Assembly: GCA_003163855.1 (NCBI GenBank)
Contig: PLRJ01000060.1
Span: 24,022-73,258, forward strand
DNA length: 49,237 nt
DNA from: Bryobacterales bacterium
Lineage (GTDB): Bacteria > Acidobacteriota > Terriglobia > Bryobacterales > Bryobacteraceae
Reading direction: 5' to 3'
Part shown: in pieces, positions 15,807-25,287 of the stretch
Layout: each line of letters starts with the position of its first letter
Numbering within the stretch: the first letter of the stretch is position 1
Position numbers and translations under genes: made by a program
Notes under the pieces: generated by a model
Database searches by the model: none
Told to the model about the DNA's origin: nothing
Seen by the model: the letters and a program-made list of their open reading frames with translations, nothing else

Positions 15807-16226
15807 TTAAAGAAGTTCAGAGCCGCTAAAGAAGAAAGGTATTTCTTGCGCGGCGGTTTCAACCGCGTCCGAGCCGTGCACCGAGTTTCGTTCGATGTTC
15901 TCGGCGAAGCTCTTGCGAATGGTTCCCTCGGCGGCGTTAGCGGGGTTGGTGGCGCCCATTAGTTCGCGCCACCTGGCAATGGCGTTTTCACGTTCCAGTG
16001 CGAGGACCACGACAGGGCCTTCGGTCATGAATGTGACGAGGCCGTTAAAAAAGCCACGCTCTTTGTGGACGGAGTAGAAGGCTTCGGCTTCTAGCTTAGA
16101 TAACCGCTGCATGCGCATACCGACTACGCGGAAGCCAGCTTCTTTAATCATTGTCAAGATTGCGCCCACGTGGCCATTGGCTACGGCATCGGGCTTGATA
16201 ATTCCAAAAGTACGTTCCAAACTCAT
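15807..16226 (-). CDS. ndk: Nucleoside diphosphate kinase
   Basis: This 139-residue enzyme transfers the gamma phosphate between nucleoside tri- and diphosphates through a phosphohistidine. The active-site His is H117 in ERNSVHGSD, and the N-terminal [15 protein letters not shown] is the family signature. Length is normal. It lies 18 bp downstream of sucD in the same direction; sucCD-ndk clustering makes sense because succinyl-CoA synthetase yields ATP or GTP and ndk balances the pools. Confidence 0.97.
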   Translation of the reverse strand: MSLERTFGIIKPDAVANGHVGAILTMIKEAGFRVVGMRMQRLSKLEAEAFYSVHKERGFFNGLVTFMTEGPVVVLALERENAIARWRELMGATNPANAAEGTIRKSFAENIERNSVHGSDAVETAAQEIPFFFSGSELL

Positions 16227-16244
16227 TTAAATTGCTTGTTCCTT

Positions 16245-17123
16245 TTACTTAGAAGCCATTGCTTGCTTCATTTTTTCGCCCATGACTGCCGGCGAGGGGC
16301 AAACAACAATGCCGGCGGCTTCCATTGCCGCCAGTTTGTCCTCGGCCTTCCCTGCCCCGCCTGAAATGATGGCGCCTGCGTGGCCCATGCGACGGCCTGG
16401 AGGCGCGGTCTGGCCGGCGATAAAGCCTACCATCGGCTTTTTGACGTGCGCTTTTACGTAGGCTGCGGCGGTTTCTTCAGCGCTGCCGCCGATTTCACCA
16501 ATCATGATGATGGCGTGGGTATCGGGATCGTCGTTGAACAGTTTGATAGCGTCGGTGAAACTGGTGCCGATAATGGGATCGCCGCCGATACCGATGCAGG
16601 TGGATTGGCCAATGCCCAGCTTCGTCAGTTGTCCGACCGCCTCGTAAGTCAGCGTGCCGGAGCGCGACACGATGCCGACATGCCCGGGCAAATGAATGTG
16701 GCCGGGCATGATGCCGATTTTGCATTTGCCGGGCGTGATAACGCCGGGGCAGTTGGGGCCAACCAGGCGCGTGGCAGGCTTGGTTTTCAAATACGCCCAA
16801 ACCTTGACCATATCGGCGCTGGGTATGCCTTCGGTGATGCAGACAACCAGCGGAAGACCGGCGTCGGCCGCTTCCATAATGGCGTCGGCCGCAAATGGCG
16901 GCGGGACGAAGATGACCGTAGCGTTAGCGCCCGTTTCTTTCACGGCGTCGGCCACGGTGTTGAACACCGGCAGATTTAAATGAACCTGGCCGCCCTTGCC
17001 GGGAGTGGTGCCGCCCACAACATTGGTGCCATATTTTATGGCCTGTTCGGCATGAAAAGTGCCTTCGCGTCCAGTGAAGCCCTGAAACAACAGCCTGGTA
17101 TTTTCGTCAACAAGTACGCTCAT
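16245..17123 (-). CDS. sucD: Succinyl-CoA synthetase alpha subunit
   Basis: This 292-residue subunit binds CoA and carries the phosphohistidine (in [20 protein letters not shown]). The N-terminal CoA-binding Rossmann region has [17 protein letters not shown] and GGTTPGKGG, and the ligase domain has [20 protein letters not shown]. It catalyses substrate-level phosphorylation in the TCA cycle together with SucC. Its ATG overlaps the sucC stop by one base (TAATG). Confidence 0.97.
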   Translation of the reverse strand: MSVLVDENTRLLFQGFTGREGTFHAEQAIKYGTNVVGGTTPGKGGQVHLNLPVFNTVADAVKETGANATVIFVPPPFAADAIMEAADAGLPLVVCITEGIPSADMVKVWAYLKTKPATRLVGPNCPGVITPGKCKIGIMPGHIHLPGHVGIVSRSGTLTYEAVGQLTKLGIGQSTCIGIGGDPIIGTSFTDAIKLFNDDPDTHAIIMIGEIGGSAEETAAAYVKAHVKKPMVGFIAGQTAPPGRRMGHAGAIISGGAGKAEDKLAAMEAAGIVVCPSPAVMGEKMKQAMASK

Positions 17124-18280
17124 TACTTTGCCAGCCCCACTACCTTCTCCGCCGCATCCTTCATGCCGTCGGCAACGGTGAAATTGAATTCAGATTCTGC
17201 CAGAATTTTTCGCCCCAGTTCCACGTTGGTGCCTTCCATGCGCACGACGATGGGAATTTTGATGCCGAGTTCACGCGCAGCCGCAAGCACGCCGTTAGCC
17301 AGCGTGTCGCAGCGCAGAATGCCGCCGAAAATATTGATGAGCAAAGCTTTCACGCTGGCATCGGAGAGCAGAATACGGAAGGCGTTCTTGATCTGCTCGG
17401 CATTGGCGCCGCCGCCGACATCCAGGAAGTTGGCCGGTTGGCCGCCGGCGTATTTAATGATGTCCATTGTTGCCATGGCCAAGCCGGCGCCATTCACCAT
17501 GCAGGCAATGTTGCCTTCCAGCTTGATGTAGTTCAGGCCGAAGCGCGACGCTTCGACTTCCAGCGGATCTTCTTCATTCAGATCGCGCAACTCCAGCAGA
17601 TCTTTATGCCGGTACATGGCGTTGTCGTCAAGGTTGACCTTGGCGTCCAGCGCGAACACCTTGCCATCCTTGGTAAGGATGAAGGGATTAATCTCGGCGA
17701 GCGAGCCATCGATAGCATCGTACGCCTTTGACAGCGCGATCATAGCGGCTGCGGCCGCGTTCACGCTAGTGGCGGGGATGCCCATACCGAAGGCCAGTTT
17801 GCGCGCCTGGAAAGGCTGGAGCGGCTGGCCGGGGATGAGAGCTTCCTTCAAGATGAGTTCGGGAGTTTTCGCCGCAACCTCTTCGATCTCGACGCCGCCT
17901 TCTTTCGAGGCCATGAATACGGACTCGCCGCGGTCGCGATCGAGCACGATGCCCAGATAAAGCTCGCGTTCGATGGGCAGCGTTTCTTCTACCAGTAAGC
18001 GCTGGACCACCCGGCCTTCCGGTCCGGTCTGGTGTGTGATCAGCGTCATGCCGAGAATTGTCTTGGCGATTTCCGCGGCTTCGTTGGCGTCTTTCGCTAT
18101 TTTGACGCCACCACCCTTACCGCGGCCGCCGGCGTGTATTTGCGCCTTTATTACGACGCTGCCGCCAATTTTCTTGGCCGCCGCCTCGGCTTCCTCAACC
18201 GTGTACGCTACCTCGCCACGCGGCACAGGAACGTCAAACTTGGCAAGAATCGCCTTCGCCTGATACTCATGGATTTTCAT
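17123..18280 (-). CDS. sucC: Succinyl-CoA synthetase beta subunit
   Basis: This 385-residue ATP-grasp subunit begins [20 protein letters not shown]. It has the nucleotide-binding motif [19 protein letters not shown], and later [18 protein letters not shown] and [14 protein letters not shown], which form the succinate/phosphate site. First gene of sucC-sucD-ndk on the reverse strand. The 122-bp region upstream is shared with the divergent crcB gene; no clear promoter consensus was identified. Confidence 0.97.
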   Translation of the reverse strand: MKIHEYQAKAILAKFDVPVPRGEVAYTVEEAEAAAKKIGGSVVIKAQIHAGGRGKGGGVKIAKDANEAAEIAKTILGMTLITHQTGPEGRVVQRLLVEETLPIERELYLGIVLDRDRGESVFMASKEGGVEIEEVAAKTPELILKEALIPGQPLQPFQARKLAFGMGIPATSVNAAAAAMIALSKAYDAIDGSLAEINPFILTKDGKVFALDAKVNLDDNAMYRHKDLLELRDLNEEDPLEVEASRFGLNYIKLEGNIACMVNGAGLAMATMDIIKYAGGQPANFLDVGGGANAEQIKNAFRILLSDASVKALLINIFGGILRCDTLANGVLAAARELGIKIPIVVRMEGTNVELGRKILAESEFNFTVADGMKDAAEKVVGLAK

Positions 18281-18402
18281 AATTTGGCTTGGCTACGGCG
18301 TCGAAACTCGGTGCTGAAGCCAACCGCTAGTGTACCCAATGGCGGCACGCGTTAAGCGCGCCAGCCGCTTTTGCCCAAACTCCGGAAGGCGCATAGTTCA
18401 CA

Positions 18403-18798
18403 ATGGTGATGTTAGGTTCCATGGGTCGTTATCTTTGTGTGCTGATAGGCGGCGGTGTGGGATCGTTGACGCGCTATCTTTTGGGTAGGGCCATTATGCA
18501 GCGCTTCCCCAACGCGCAGTTTGCGTTGGGAACGTTTGCCATCAACGTCACGGGATCGTTCTTGATTGGTCTCTTGATGACGCTGCTAGTGGAGCGATGG
18601 AAATTGCCGCATTATTGGCAACTGGCCGTCGTGGTTGGATTTCTTGGGGGTTATACAACCTTTTCTAGTTTTGAATACGATGGCTATCTCTCGGCACGCG
18701 GCGGTCATCACATGATTGCAGTGTCCTATTTAGTCGGGAGCGTTGTCGCCGGATATATAGCCGTGTGGTTTGGGGCTTGGCTCGCTACAAAACGGTAA
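18403..18798 (+). CDS. crcB: Fluoride channel/exporter CrcB (Fluc)
   Basis: This 131-residue membrane protein has four helices. Diagnostic motifs are GGGVGSLTRYLLGR, FALGTFAINVTGSFLIG, and GFLGGYTTFSSFEYDG with the Phe/Thr/Ser residues that line the fluoride pathway. It works as an antiparallel dimer exporting fluoride. Starts at ATG 18403; an internal ATG six codons later is possible. The upstream 18281-18402 region does not match the fluoride (crcB) riboswitch consensus as I know it. The trpD start follows 17 bp after the stop. Confidence 0.95.
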   Translation: MVMLGSMGRYLCVLIGGGVGSLTRYLLGRAIMQRFPNAQFALGTFAINVTGSFLIGLLMTLLVERWKLPHYWQLAVVVGFLGGYTTFSSFEYDGYLSARGGHHMIAVSYLVGSVVAGYIAVWFGAWLATKR

Positions 18799-18814
18799 CG
18801 GCGGGAGAAACAAG

Positions 18815-19912
18815 ATGAGTAGTCCTGGAGTCGCAGTTGCAGAACCGTGTAATCGAATGAGTAGTCGCAGCATGTCCCACTTTCCTTTTCGGAGTTTTGT
18901 CCACCTGACGCAGCAGGAGGCGCATGACTTGATGAGCCGGATGTTATCGGGAGAGATGGAAACCGACGGTATTGCCGAGGTGCTTCATTTCCTGCGCCGG
19001 AAAGGCGAAACGATAGCCGAACTGGTGGGTTTTGCGCAGGCTATTCGCGAGATGGCGCATCCGGTGGAGTTGGACCAGTCGGAAACATGCGTGCTGGATA
19101 CGTGCGGCACGGGCGGCGATGGCACCAACACCTTCAACATATCCACCGCAACCGCGTTTGTAGTGGCCGCCGCCGGGCAACCCGTGGCGAAACACGGTAA
19201 CCGGCGGATTTCCAGCCAGTGCGGCAGCGCCGACGTGCTGGAGGCGCTGGGCGTTCCGGTGAACTTGACGGCCGAGCAGGTGGCGCGCTGTGTGCGCGAA
19301 ACGGGCATTGGATTTCTGTATGCGCCGCTGCTGCATCCGGCAATCAAGCATGCGCAGGAAGCGCGGCTGGCGTTAAAAGGGAGAACCGTGTTCAACATGC
19401 TGGGGCCGCTGACGAATCCGGTGGGCGCCCGCATGCAACTGATGGGCGCGTTTTCAGTGCGGGCGGCGGAAATGATGGCACACGCGGCGGCTCGGCTGGG
19501 AACGGAACGCGCGTTCGTGGTGCATGGTTCGGACGGTCTGGATGAAGTGACCATCTCAGGGCCGACGACGGTTTTTCAAGTGGAAGACGGCGGCGTGCAG
19601 AAGGGCCGGTGGGTGCCGGGTGATTTCCAAGTGGAGGCGGCTTCGGTTGAGGAACTGAAGGGCGGCGATAGCGAGACCAATGCGCAGTTGATTCGCGAAA
19701 TTTTCGAGGGCGAAGCGGGGCCGAGGCGCGATGTGGTGATTGTGAATTCGGCGGCGGCGTTGTTTGCGGCACGGCGAGCGGTGGATTTGAAGACGGCTGT
19801 GGCGATGGCGGTGGAAGCAATTGACACCGGCGCGGCACGGCGCAAGTTGGAACAGCTGGTGGAGTTTTCCGCGCGGCTGGACCATAAAACGCTTGAGCAC
19901 CATTCGTCATGA
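18815..19912 (+). CDS. trpD: Anthranilate phosphoribosyltransferase
   Basis: This 365-residue enzyme joins anthranilate and PRPP in tryptophan synthesis. Key motifs are the PRPP loop DTCGTGGDGTNTFNISTATA, AKHGNRRISSQCGSAD, and FLYAPLLHPAIKHAQEAR, followed by TVFNMLGPLTNP. The ATG at 18815 has a good GGGAGA site; an upstream GTG in frame lies inside crcB. The N-terminus is about 25 residues longer than most TrpD proteins; MSHFPFRSF near residue 20 could be the functional start. No other trp gene is adjacent. The stop overlaps the start of the next gene (ATGA). Confidence 0.94.
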   Translation: MSSPGVAVAEPCNRMSSRSMSHFPFRSFVHLTQQEAHDLMSRMLSGEMETDGIAEVLHFLRRKGETIAELVGFAQAIREMAHPVELDQSETCVLDTCGTGGDGTNTFNISTATAFVVAAAGQPVAKHGNRRISSQCGSADVLEALGVPVNLTAEQVARCVRETGIGFLYAPLLHPAIKHAQEARLALKGRTVFNMLGPLTNPVGARMQLMGAFSVRAAEMMAHAAARLGTERAFVVHGSDGLDEVTISGPTTVFQVEDGGVQKGRWVPGDFQVEAASVEELKGGDSETNAQLIREIFEGEAGPRRDVVIVNSAAALFAARRAVDLKTAVAMAVEAIDTGAARRKLEQLVEFSARLDHKTLEHHSS

Positions 19913-20916
19913 AGGTCTGTGAGATTCAAGAGTTCGGCATTGACCAGCTGACTTTTGTTGAGCGTGATATTCAGAGGCCAGCGGACGGACAGGTGCTGGT
20001 GAAGATGGCGGCGGCATCGCTGAATTTTCGCGACTACCTGATGGTGGGAGGGCAGTATAACCCTAAGTTGAAGCGCCCGTTGATTCCATTGTCGGATGGC
20101 GCCGGGATTGTCGAGGAAGTGGGCACGGGCGTTACGCGGTTCAAAAAGGGTGACCGGGTGGCGGGGATTTTTTTTCAGAAGTGGATTGATGGACCACCAA
20201 CTCGGGATAAGGGGAATTCGGCTCTGGGCGGCGCTATCGATGGGGTGCTGGCGGAATACAGGACGTTTTCGGAAGAGGGTCTGGTGGCGGTGCCGGAGTT
20301 TCTGACACTTGAAGAAGCGGCTGCGCTTCCTTGCGCCGCTGTTACGGCTTGGCACGCTTTGTTTGGGCATACTTCGCCTGCTCCCGGTGATGTTGTTTTG
20401 TTGCAGGGGACGGGCGGGGTGTCGATTTTTGCGTTGCAATTTGCGCTGGCGGCTGGGATGCGGACTATCATGACGTCTTCGAGCGATGAGAAGCTGGCGC
20501 ATGCAAAGGCGCTGGGCGCGCACGAAACCATCAATTATAAGATTCACCCCGATTGGGATAAAGAAGCGCGGCGGTTGACCGGGGATGAAGGCGTGGATCA
20601 TGTGATTGAGGTGGGCGGCAGTAATACCTTGCCGAAATCGTTGAAGGCGGTGCGAACGCATGGGGCGATTAGCGTGATTGGCGTGTTGTCGGGCGTTGAG
20701 CCTTCGGTCACGCCGACGGCGCTGCTGATGAACAGCCTGCGCGTGCAGGGAATTTATGTTGGTTCACGGTCGATGTTTGAGCGGATGAACAGGGCTCTGG
20801 CGCTGCATGAGATTAAGCCGGTGATTCATCGGACGTTTGGGTGGATGGAGATTAAAGAGGGTTTGCGGTTGATGGAAAGCCAGAGTCATTTCGGGAAGAT
20901 TTGTTTGCGGTTTTAA
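19909..20916 (+). CDS. Zinc-free MDR-family NAD(P)-dependent oxidoreductase
   Basis: This 335-residue medium-chain dehydrogenase/reductase is of the quinone-oxidoreductase type. The GroES-like domain has SLNFRDYLMVGGQY and PLIPLSDGAGIVEEVG. The catalytic-zinc Cys is replaced (NFRDY), and the structural-zinc cysteine cluster is absent, so it should be metal-independent. The Rossmann motif is VVLLQGTGGVSIFALQFALA. Translation is probably coupled to trpD by the ATGA overlap, but there is no obvious metabolic link. Substrate unknown. Confidence 0.85.
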   Translation: MKVCEIQEFGIDQLTFVERDIQRPADGQVLVKMAAASLNFRDYLMVGGQYNPKLKRPLIPLSDGAGIVEEVGTGVTRFKKGDRVAGIFFQKWIDGPPTRDKGNSALGGAIDGVLAEYRTFSEEGLVAVPEFLTLEEAAALPCAAVTAWHALFGHTSPAPGDVVLLQGTGGVSIFALQFALAAGMRTIMTSSSDEKLAHAKALGAHETINYKIHPDWDKEARRLTGDEGVDHVIEVGGSNTLPKSLKAVRTHGAISVIGVLSGVEPSVTPTALLMNSLRVQGIYVGSRSMFERMNRALALHEIKPVIHRTFGWMEIKEGLRLMESQSHFGKICLRF

Positions 20917-20929
20917 GGGGGCTTGCCTT

Positions 20930-21571
20930 ATGTCATTGTTCGCGCGTAAGGCGGAGCCATCGGGATTTCAAATTTCCTGCTTTGCGGTTCTGCTTCCGGT
21001 TGGCGAGCTTCTCATCTGGTTAGCCATCGTTGTTATTCCGACGCTAAACCTCTACGCCAAATTGCAGGCGCTGCATTCCAGAGGCGAACCTTTAGCCTTC
21101 GGGTCCTTCCAGGTTAAAGTGCCGCAGGCTCGCCAGTTCACTTTCTCCCTCGACATGATCAGTGCCGAACGATATCGAACGATTGTTAATATCAATCTGC
21201 CCGGTGCACTCGCAGGGGCAGCAATCACGGTACCTGCTATCGCCTACTTGCGAAAACACCCGGGCATTATCTGGGTCGAAACCTGGAATGCGGTAACGAC
21301 TCCATTCTTCTGCTTACCGATCTGGTGGCTCCTCGGCAGAAGTCTCGACTTATTTCTGACGACAAGGCGAGTGCAGGCCATCATGCTCTGGGCTGGCTCT
21401 ATTCTGGGTTGTGCTTCGATTGCCCTGGGAATTGGCATTCTAACCGCACCGTTGGGGGATCAGAAAGACTTGGCCCCCTTCCTGCCGGGCGCGATTTTCT
21501 GGGCTTTTGCCTTCGGCTTTTTTCCAGTCGTCCGGCTCGTACGTCGGCTCGGCGCAAGCCTTCAGGCTTAG
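20930..21571 (+). CDS. Uncharacterised integral membrane protein
   Basis: This 213-residue protein has about four hydrophobic helices: ISCFAVLLPVGELLIWLAIV, PGALAGAAITVPAIAYL, AIMLWAGSILGCASIALGIG and GAIFWAFAFGFFPVVRLV. A polar loop of about 60 residues follows helix 1. I do not recognise the family. It starts 13 bp after the MDR gene, so it may be the last gene of the trpD operon. The three-hairpin element follows it. Confidence 0.6.
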   Translation: MSLFARKAEPSGFQISCFAVLLPVGELLIWLAIVVIPTLNLYAKLQALHSRGEPLAFGSFQVKVPQARQFTFSLDMISAERYRTIVNINLPGALAGAAITVPAIAYLRKHPGIIWVETWNAVTTPFFCLPIWWLLGRSLDLFLTTRRVQAIMLWAGSILGCASIALGIGILTAPLGDQKDLAPFLPGAIFWAFAFGFFPVVRLVRRLGASLQA

Positions 21572-21590
21572 TTATCTGCTCAGGATATGG

Positions 21591-21649
21591 AAGGCGGCGG
21601 AGCCGCCTTGGCCGCCTGGAAAGGCGGCCGGCAGGCAAAAATGCCTGCC
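21591..21649. repeat. Three consecutive GC-rich hairpins (REP-like element)
   Basis: Three adjacent perfect stems are visible: AAGGCGGC/GCCGCCTT (21591-21609, loop GGA), GGCCGCC/GGCGGCC (21610-21629, loop TGGAAA) and GGCAGGCA/TGCCTGCC (21630-21649, loop AAAA). They abut with no spacer. There is no T run, so it is not a standard terminator. It may be a dispersed extragenic palindromic element; the remaining non-coding sequence to 21762 shows nothing else. Confidence 0.65.
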
Positions 21650-21762
21650 CCACCCCGCCAAAACAAACATTTCAACAATGCCGCGGCGTCCCAGGCAAGG
21701 TCAATCGGAAGAGCCTTCGGGGATCTCGAGGTTGAACATTATATGCATCCTCCTCTTTCGAT

Positions 21763-23184
21763 TTAATTCACCCGATCCGAATAGCTTCCGCCTGTGTACA
21801 TGCGGACGACTTTTCCATTTTCCTCTATAAAGCGGACGGTCTCCCCAACAGGTCCGCCGCCTGTGGCCGCTTCCACTTTGAACAGCCCGTTACCTATAGG
21901 TTGTAGCTTTGTGGGGTGTTCGGGAAAAGGGCCGGATGGATCAATGCTTACCAGGTAATGATTCATCTCAATCACTTTCACCTCGCCGCCAATCTTGCTC
22001 TTGTAAGTTCCAGCGAAACGGCTCCAAGTGGGGTCCCAGGTAACCATCACGGGCGGCTTCATAGATGCTTTGGCTACTGCTTCGCCGACTGATTGCATCA
22101 AGTGGACGGCGATGTCGCGTGGATTGGAGTCATCGGCATTGGTCAGCACAATGACGCCGACTTTGGGCTCCATCTGCATCAGCGTTTGCGTCTTATAACC
22201 GAAGTAAGAGCCGCCGTGTCCCACGTAAATCTTGTCGCCTTCTTTACTGACGGCGAAGCCGATGGCGTTGCCGCTTAGCCAGTTATTTTCCAGCACACGC
22301 ACGCGATGCATCTGGCGCAGCGCGCCGATGCTGAGGAGCTGGGTTCCACCCACTTTGCCATCGCAGAATTGCGAGGACACGAACTTTGCCATGTCGTCCA
22401 CGTTTGAGGTAATGCCGGTGGCGGCGGCCATGGCTTTCGCATCGACGAAAGGCATTTTGGCGCGCGTGCCGTCGGGCATGCGCTCGCCATAGCCGGTGGC
22501 CAGACCTTCCACGTCTTTATCGACGCTGGACGATGTCATTCCCAGTGGATCGAAGATATGCTGCTGCACATACGCCGCCCATTTTTCGCCGGAGACCTTT
22601 TCCACCACGAGGCCGGCGATGGTGAAGCCGAGGTTTGAATATTTCCAGCGAATCTCCGGCGCGTAGGGCGCTTGATGACTTTCGATAAAAGCTTTTACGC
22701 CGTCCTCATCGGGGAAGGTCAGGTCCGACCAATGCGATCCCGCTTCGCGCGGCAGGCCGGCGCTATGGGTCAGCAATTCTTCGATGGTGATGGCCGGATC
22801 GTTGGCATTGGCGGTTCGAATCTGAAACCAAGGCAGATAGGTAGCCACCGTATCGTCGAGGTGGATTTTTCCGGCGTCGCGTAATTGCATGACGGCGGTG
22901 GCGGTGAACAGCTTGCTGTGCGAGGCCATGCGGAACTTGGTCTCGGGTGTCATCGGTGTTTTCGCGGCGACGTCGGCAAAGCCGAAGCCTTGCGCCCAGA
23001 CCAGTTTTTGATCCTGCACCACTCCCACCGCGATGCCGGGAAGATTGCGGTAGGCGAGTTGGCCTTGCATCCAGGTGGAGAAGAAGCGTTCCGCCGCGGC
23101 AACGTCGGGGTCGTCGTTGAGCCCAGCAGCGGGACTGAAGCGGGCACAGAGAAGAGTCAGCAGGATGGCAAATGTCAGGCGCAT
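21763..23184 (-). CDS. Exported serine hydrolase, beta-lactamase class C/penicillin-binding family
   Basis: This 473-residue protein has a signal peptide (LTFAILLTLLCARFSPAAG). The catalytic SxxK is S88-H-S-K91 in KFRMASHSKLFTATAVMQL, the YxN is in RWKYSNLGFTIAG (about residue 185), and the third motif is HGG in VGHGGSYFGYKT. The N-terminal AVGVVQDQKLVWAQGFGFAD is typical. The C-terminal 110 residues form a beta-rich DUF3471/lipocalin-like tail common in environmental members. It acts in the periplasm or outside. Such proteins are usually esterases or peptidases, not resistance enzymes. Confidence 0.9.
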   Translation of the reverse strand: MRLTFAILLTLLCARFSPAAGLNDDPDVAAAERFFSTWMQGQLAYRNLPGIAVGVVQDQKLVWAQGFGFADVAAKTPMTPETKFRMASHSKLFTATAVMQLRDAGKIHLDDTVATYLPWFQIRTANANDPAITIEELLTHSAGLPREAGSHWSDLTFPDEDGVKAFIESHQAPYAPEIRWKYSNLGFTIAGLVVEKVSGEKWAAYVQQHIFDPLGMTSSSVDKDVEGLATGYGERMPDGTRAKMPFVDAKAMAAATGITSNVDDMAKFVSSQFCDGKVGGTQLLSIGALRQMHRVRVLENNWLSGNAIGFAVSKEGDKIYVGHGGSYFGYKTQTLMQMEPKVGVIVLTNADDSNPRDIAVHLMQSVGEAVAKASMKPPVMVTWDPTWSRFAGTYKSKIGGEVKVIEMNHYLVSIDPSGPFPEHPTKLQPIGNGLFKVEAATGGGPVGETVRFIEENGKVVRMYTGGSYSDRVN

Positions 23185-23208
23185 GATTTGCCAGAGTTTA
23201 GCATTTAT

Positions 23209-23718
23209 TTAGACTGGCGGGGCGGCGCACCAGTCGAACAGCAGTTGCCATTCGGCCATCTGAATGTCGATAGCCGCCTCTTCCGCTTTGCCGCTTTGCC
23301 TGTTGGCCTCTTCGCACCAATCGATAAAGAGGGCCGGATCCCACGACGTTTTTAAGCGCCACGGCTGGCCGTGCTGGCGGATGATCTCCGCTGCGCGTTC
23401 ATGCAGATCCGGAAAGATGGCATGGCGGCCGACGCGGCGAAACCAATATTGCGCGTTGAACGGGTCCGGCTCAAGGCGGTGAATGATGGCGTGCCAGTAG
23501 CTTCCCTCCGGCGAGTCGATGTCCTGCGCAATTTCGTGGCTCTGCGTCCAGCAGCCAAGCCGCAGCAGCGCGCCCGCTAGAGCCGCCTTACTGTTTCGCG
23601 CATCGGGGAAAAGATCGGCGGCGTTGGCGGAGCTTAGGCGGCAGGCATCTTTCGCCGGTTGGAACTGCGACTTCGTCAGAGGCACGCGTTCAGGAGCTGG
23701 GTTATTCAAAAGGTACAT
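23209..23718 (-). CDS. Conserved hypothetical protein downstream of dnaB
   Basis: From an ATG at 23718 (overlapping the dnaB end by 17 bp) this encodes 169 residues. The frame also extends 10 codons upstream, inside dnaB. It is rich in Trp, His and Ala, with GALLRLGCWTQSHEIAQDID, SYWHAIIHRLEPDPFNAQYW and WDPALFIDWCEEA, and looks alpha-helical. Similar proteins occur, as I recall, as uncharacterised genes in Acidobacteria; I cannot name a domain. It is co-directional with dnaB and translationally overlapped. Function unknown. Confidence 0.65.
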   Translation of the reverse strand: MYLLNNPAPERVPLTKSQFQPAKDACRLSSANAADLFPDARNSKAALAGALLRLGCWTQSHEIAQDIDSPEGSYWHAIIHRLEPDPFNAQYWFRRVGRHAIFPDLHERAAEIIRQHGQPWRLKTSWDPALFIDWCEEANRQSGKAEEAAIDIQMAEWQLLFDWCAAPPV

Positions 23719-25075
23719 CGTCACCGGTGTCCGCTGCCAGGTTTTCAAACTTGGTGAAGCGGTTGAGGAACGCCAGTTTTACGCGGCCAGTAGGGCCATT
23801 ACGCTGTTTGGCCAGAATGAACTCAGCCGTCCCCTTCAAGCTCTCTTTATCGGGGCGGTAAACTTCCTCGCGGAAGATGAAGCCCACCACATCGGCGTCC
23901 TGTTCGATGCTGCCCGATTCGCGCAGATCGCTCAACATAGGGCGATGGTCGCCGGGGCGCGTCTCCGGCGCCCGCGACAACTGCGACAGCACCAGGAACG
24001 GCACGCGCAGTTCCTTCGACATCAATTTGAAGCCGCGTGAGAGCGTGCTGATTTCCTGCTGGCGATTTTCAAAGCGGCCGCGGCCTTGCATCAGCTGCAG
24101 ATAATCGACAATCACCAGGCCAAGATCCTGTTCGGCCTGCAGGCGCCGCAGCTTGGAATGCACATCCATCAGATTGGTGCCGGCGCTGTCATCCAGGAAC
24201 AGCGGCGATTCGACAATCTTGTACAGAGCCTCCTGCAAAGCCGACCGTTCTTCATGGTTGAGATAACCGGCGCGAAAACGCTGTTGATCTACGCGCGCGG
24301 CGGCGCACACCATGCGAGTCAGCAACGACTCGTTCGACATTTCGAGCGAGAACACCGCCACCGCTTTCGGGCTCTTCAGATTGCTGGTGACGTGCTGGGC
24401 GATGTTCAGAGCGAACGCGGTTTTGCCCATTGCCGGACGCGCCGCCAGAATGATCAACTCACCTTCGCGGAAACCGCCGGTCATCTCATCGAGTTTCAGG
24501 AACCCGGTGCTGATGCCCTTAATGCGCTTGCTGGTATCGAGGAACGAATTGATGCCGCCCTCATACTCATTGATGATCTGGTTCGGCGTTACCAGCGCGT
24601 TGCGCGTGTTGGCGTCGCCCAGTTTCATGAAAGCGTCTTCGGCGGCGCCCAGAATTTCTTTCGGATTATCGTCCTGCGTCAGGCAGCGGTTGATGGTGTC
24701 CTGCGAGACGCTGATAATCCGCCGCAGCAGCGATTTTTCCTTAACGATGTTGACGTAGCTTTCCAGGTTGTGGAGATGCGGTAGTCCGTCATCGAGCGAA
24801 ACAAGGTAGCTGACGCCATCAACGGACTGCAACTGGCCATGTGTGTTGAGTTCGTTGGCAAGCGTGACGCGGTCGATCCTGTCGCCGCGCTCATGCAGAT
24901 CCAGCATGCGCAAAAAAATGCGCTTATGCTTTTCCAGGCTGAAGTCGTCGGCCGATATGTTGCCTGCCACCTGCAGAAACGACGTGTCATCGCTCATTAC
25001 GGCGCCGAGCACAAAGCGCTCCGCGTCCAGATTATCGGGCAAGGGCCTTTCGGTACTGACTTCAGTCATTCGCAT
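23702..25075 (-). CDS. dnaB: Replicative DNA helicase
   Basis: This 457-residue hexameric helicase unwinds DNA at replication forks. The N-terminal domain (about 10-115) starts PLPDNLDAERFVLGAVMSDD. The RecA-like domain has Walker A in ILAARPAMGKTAFALNIA, then VAVFSLEMSNESLLTRMVCA and Walker B in LVIVDYLQLMQG. It has the late motifs LSRAPETRPGDHRPMLSDLR, SGSIEQDADVVGFIFRE and LAKQRNGPTGRV. No intein is present. The 25076-25287 upstream region contains an inverted repeat but no gene. Confidence 0.96.
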   Translation of the reverse strand: MRMTEVSTERPLPDNLDAERFVLGAVMSDDTSFLQVAGNISADDFSLEKHKRIFLRMLDLHERGDRIDRVTLANELNTHGQLQSVDGVSYLVSLDDGLPHLHNLESYVNIVKEKSLLRRIISVSQDTINRCLTQDDNPKEILGAAEDAFMKLGDANTRNALVTPNQIINEYEGGINSFLDTSKRIKGISTGFLKLDEMTGGFREGELIILAARPAMGKTAFALNIAQHVTSNLKSPKAVAVFSLEMSNESLLTRMVCAAARVDQQRFRAGYLNHEERSALQEALYKIVESPLFLDDSAGTNLMDVHSKLRRLQAEQDLGLVIVDYLQLMQGRGRFENRQQEISTLSRGFKLMSKELRVPFLVLSQLSRAPETRPGDHRPMLSDLRESGSIEQDADVVGFIFREEVYRPDKESLKGTAEFILAKQRNGPTGRVKLAFLNRFTKFENLAADTGDDVPFE

Positions 25076-25162
25076 AGAAACAACTCGTCTACCTTAACGG
25101 AAGCGCCTGTGTACAACAAGCCGCGCGGAGCAGAAACCGTTGGGAATTAAAACATCACATGA

Positions 25163-25209
25163 GAAATGCTTACGAGTCCGCGTTTACGCGTGTTTGCGTC
25201 GAGCATTTC
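25163..25209. repeat. Inverted repeat between dnaB and the his operon
   Basis: GAAATGCT (25163-25170) and AGCATTTC (25202-25209) are perfect complements, 31 nt apart. Between them is a small CGCG-TTTA-CGCG hairpin (25179-25190). It lies in the divergent intergenic region and could be an operator or a leader fold of the dnaB transcript. Confidence 0.4.
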
Positions 25210-25287
25210 CACAAGCTTTCCTCACGACATTTCTATTGTATTTTGTTTTAGCATGTTTCGGGGCAGCCCGGCGCGCGCATGACTGGC

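Noticed and set aside
18281-18402. Fluoride riboswitch before crcB
   Set aside because: The expected conserved GATG and CTGATG-type segments and the pseudoknot pairing were not found.
21763-23184. Antibiotic-resistance beta-lactamase
   Set aside because: SxxK/YxN motifs define a broad serine-hydrolase family; the long C-terminal tail fits an esterase/peptidase-type environmental member, with no evidence for resistance.
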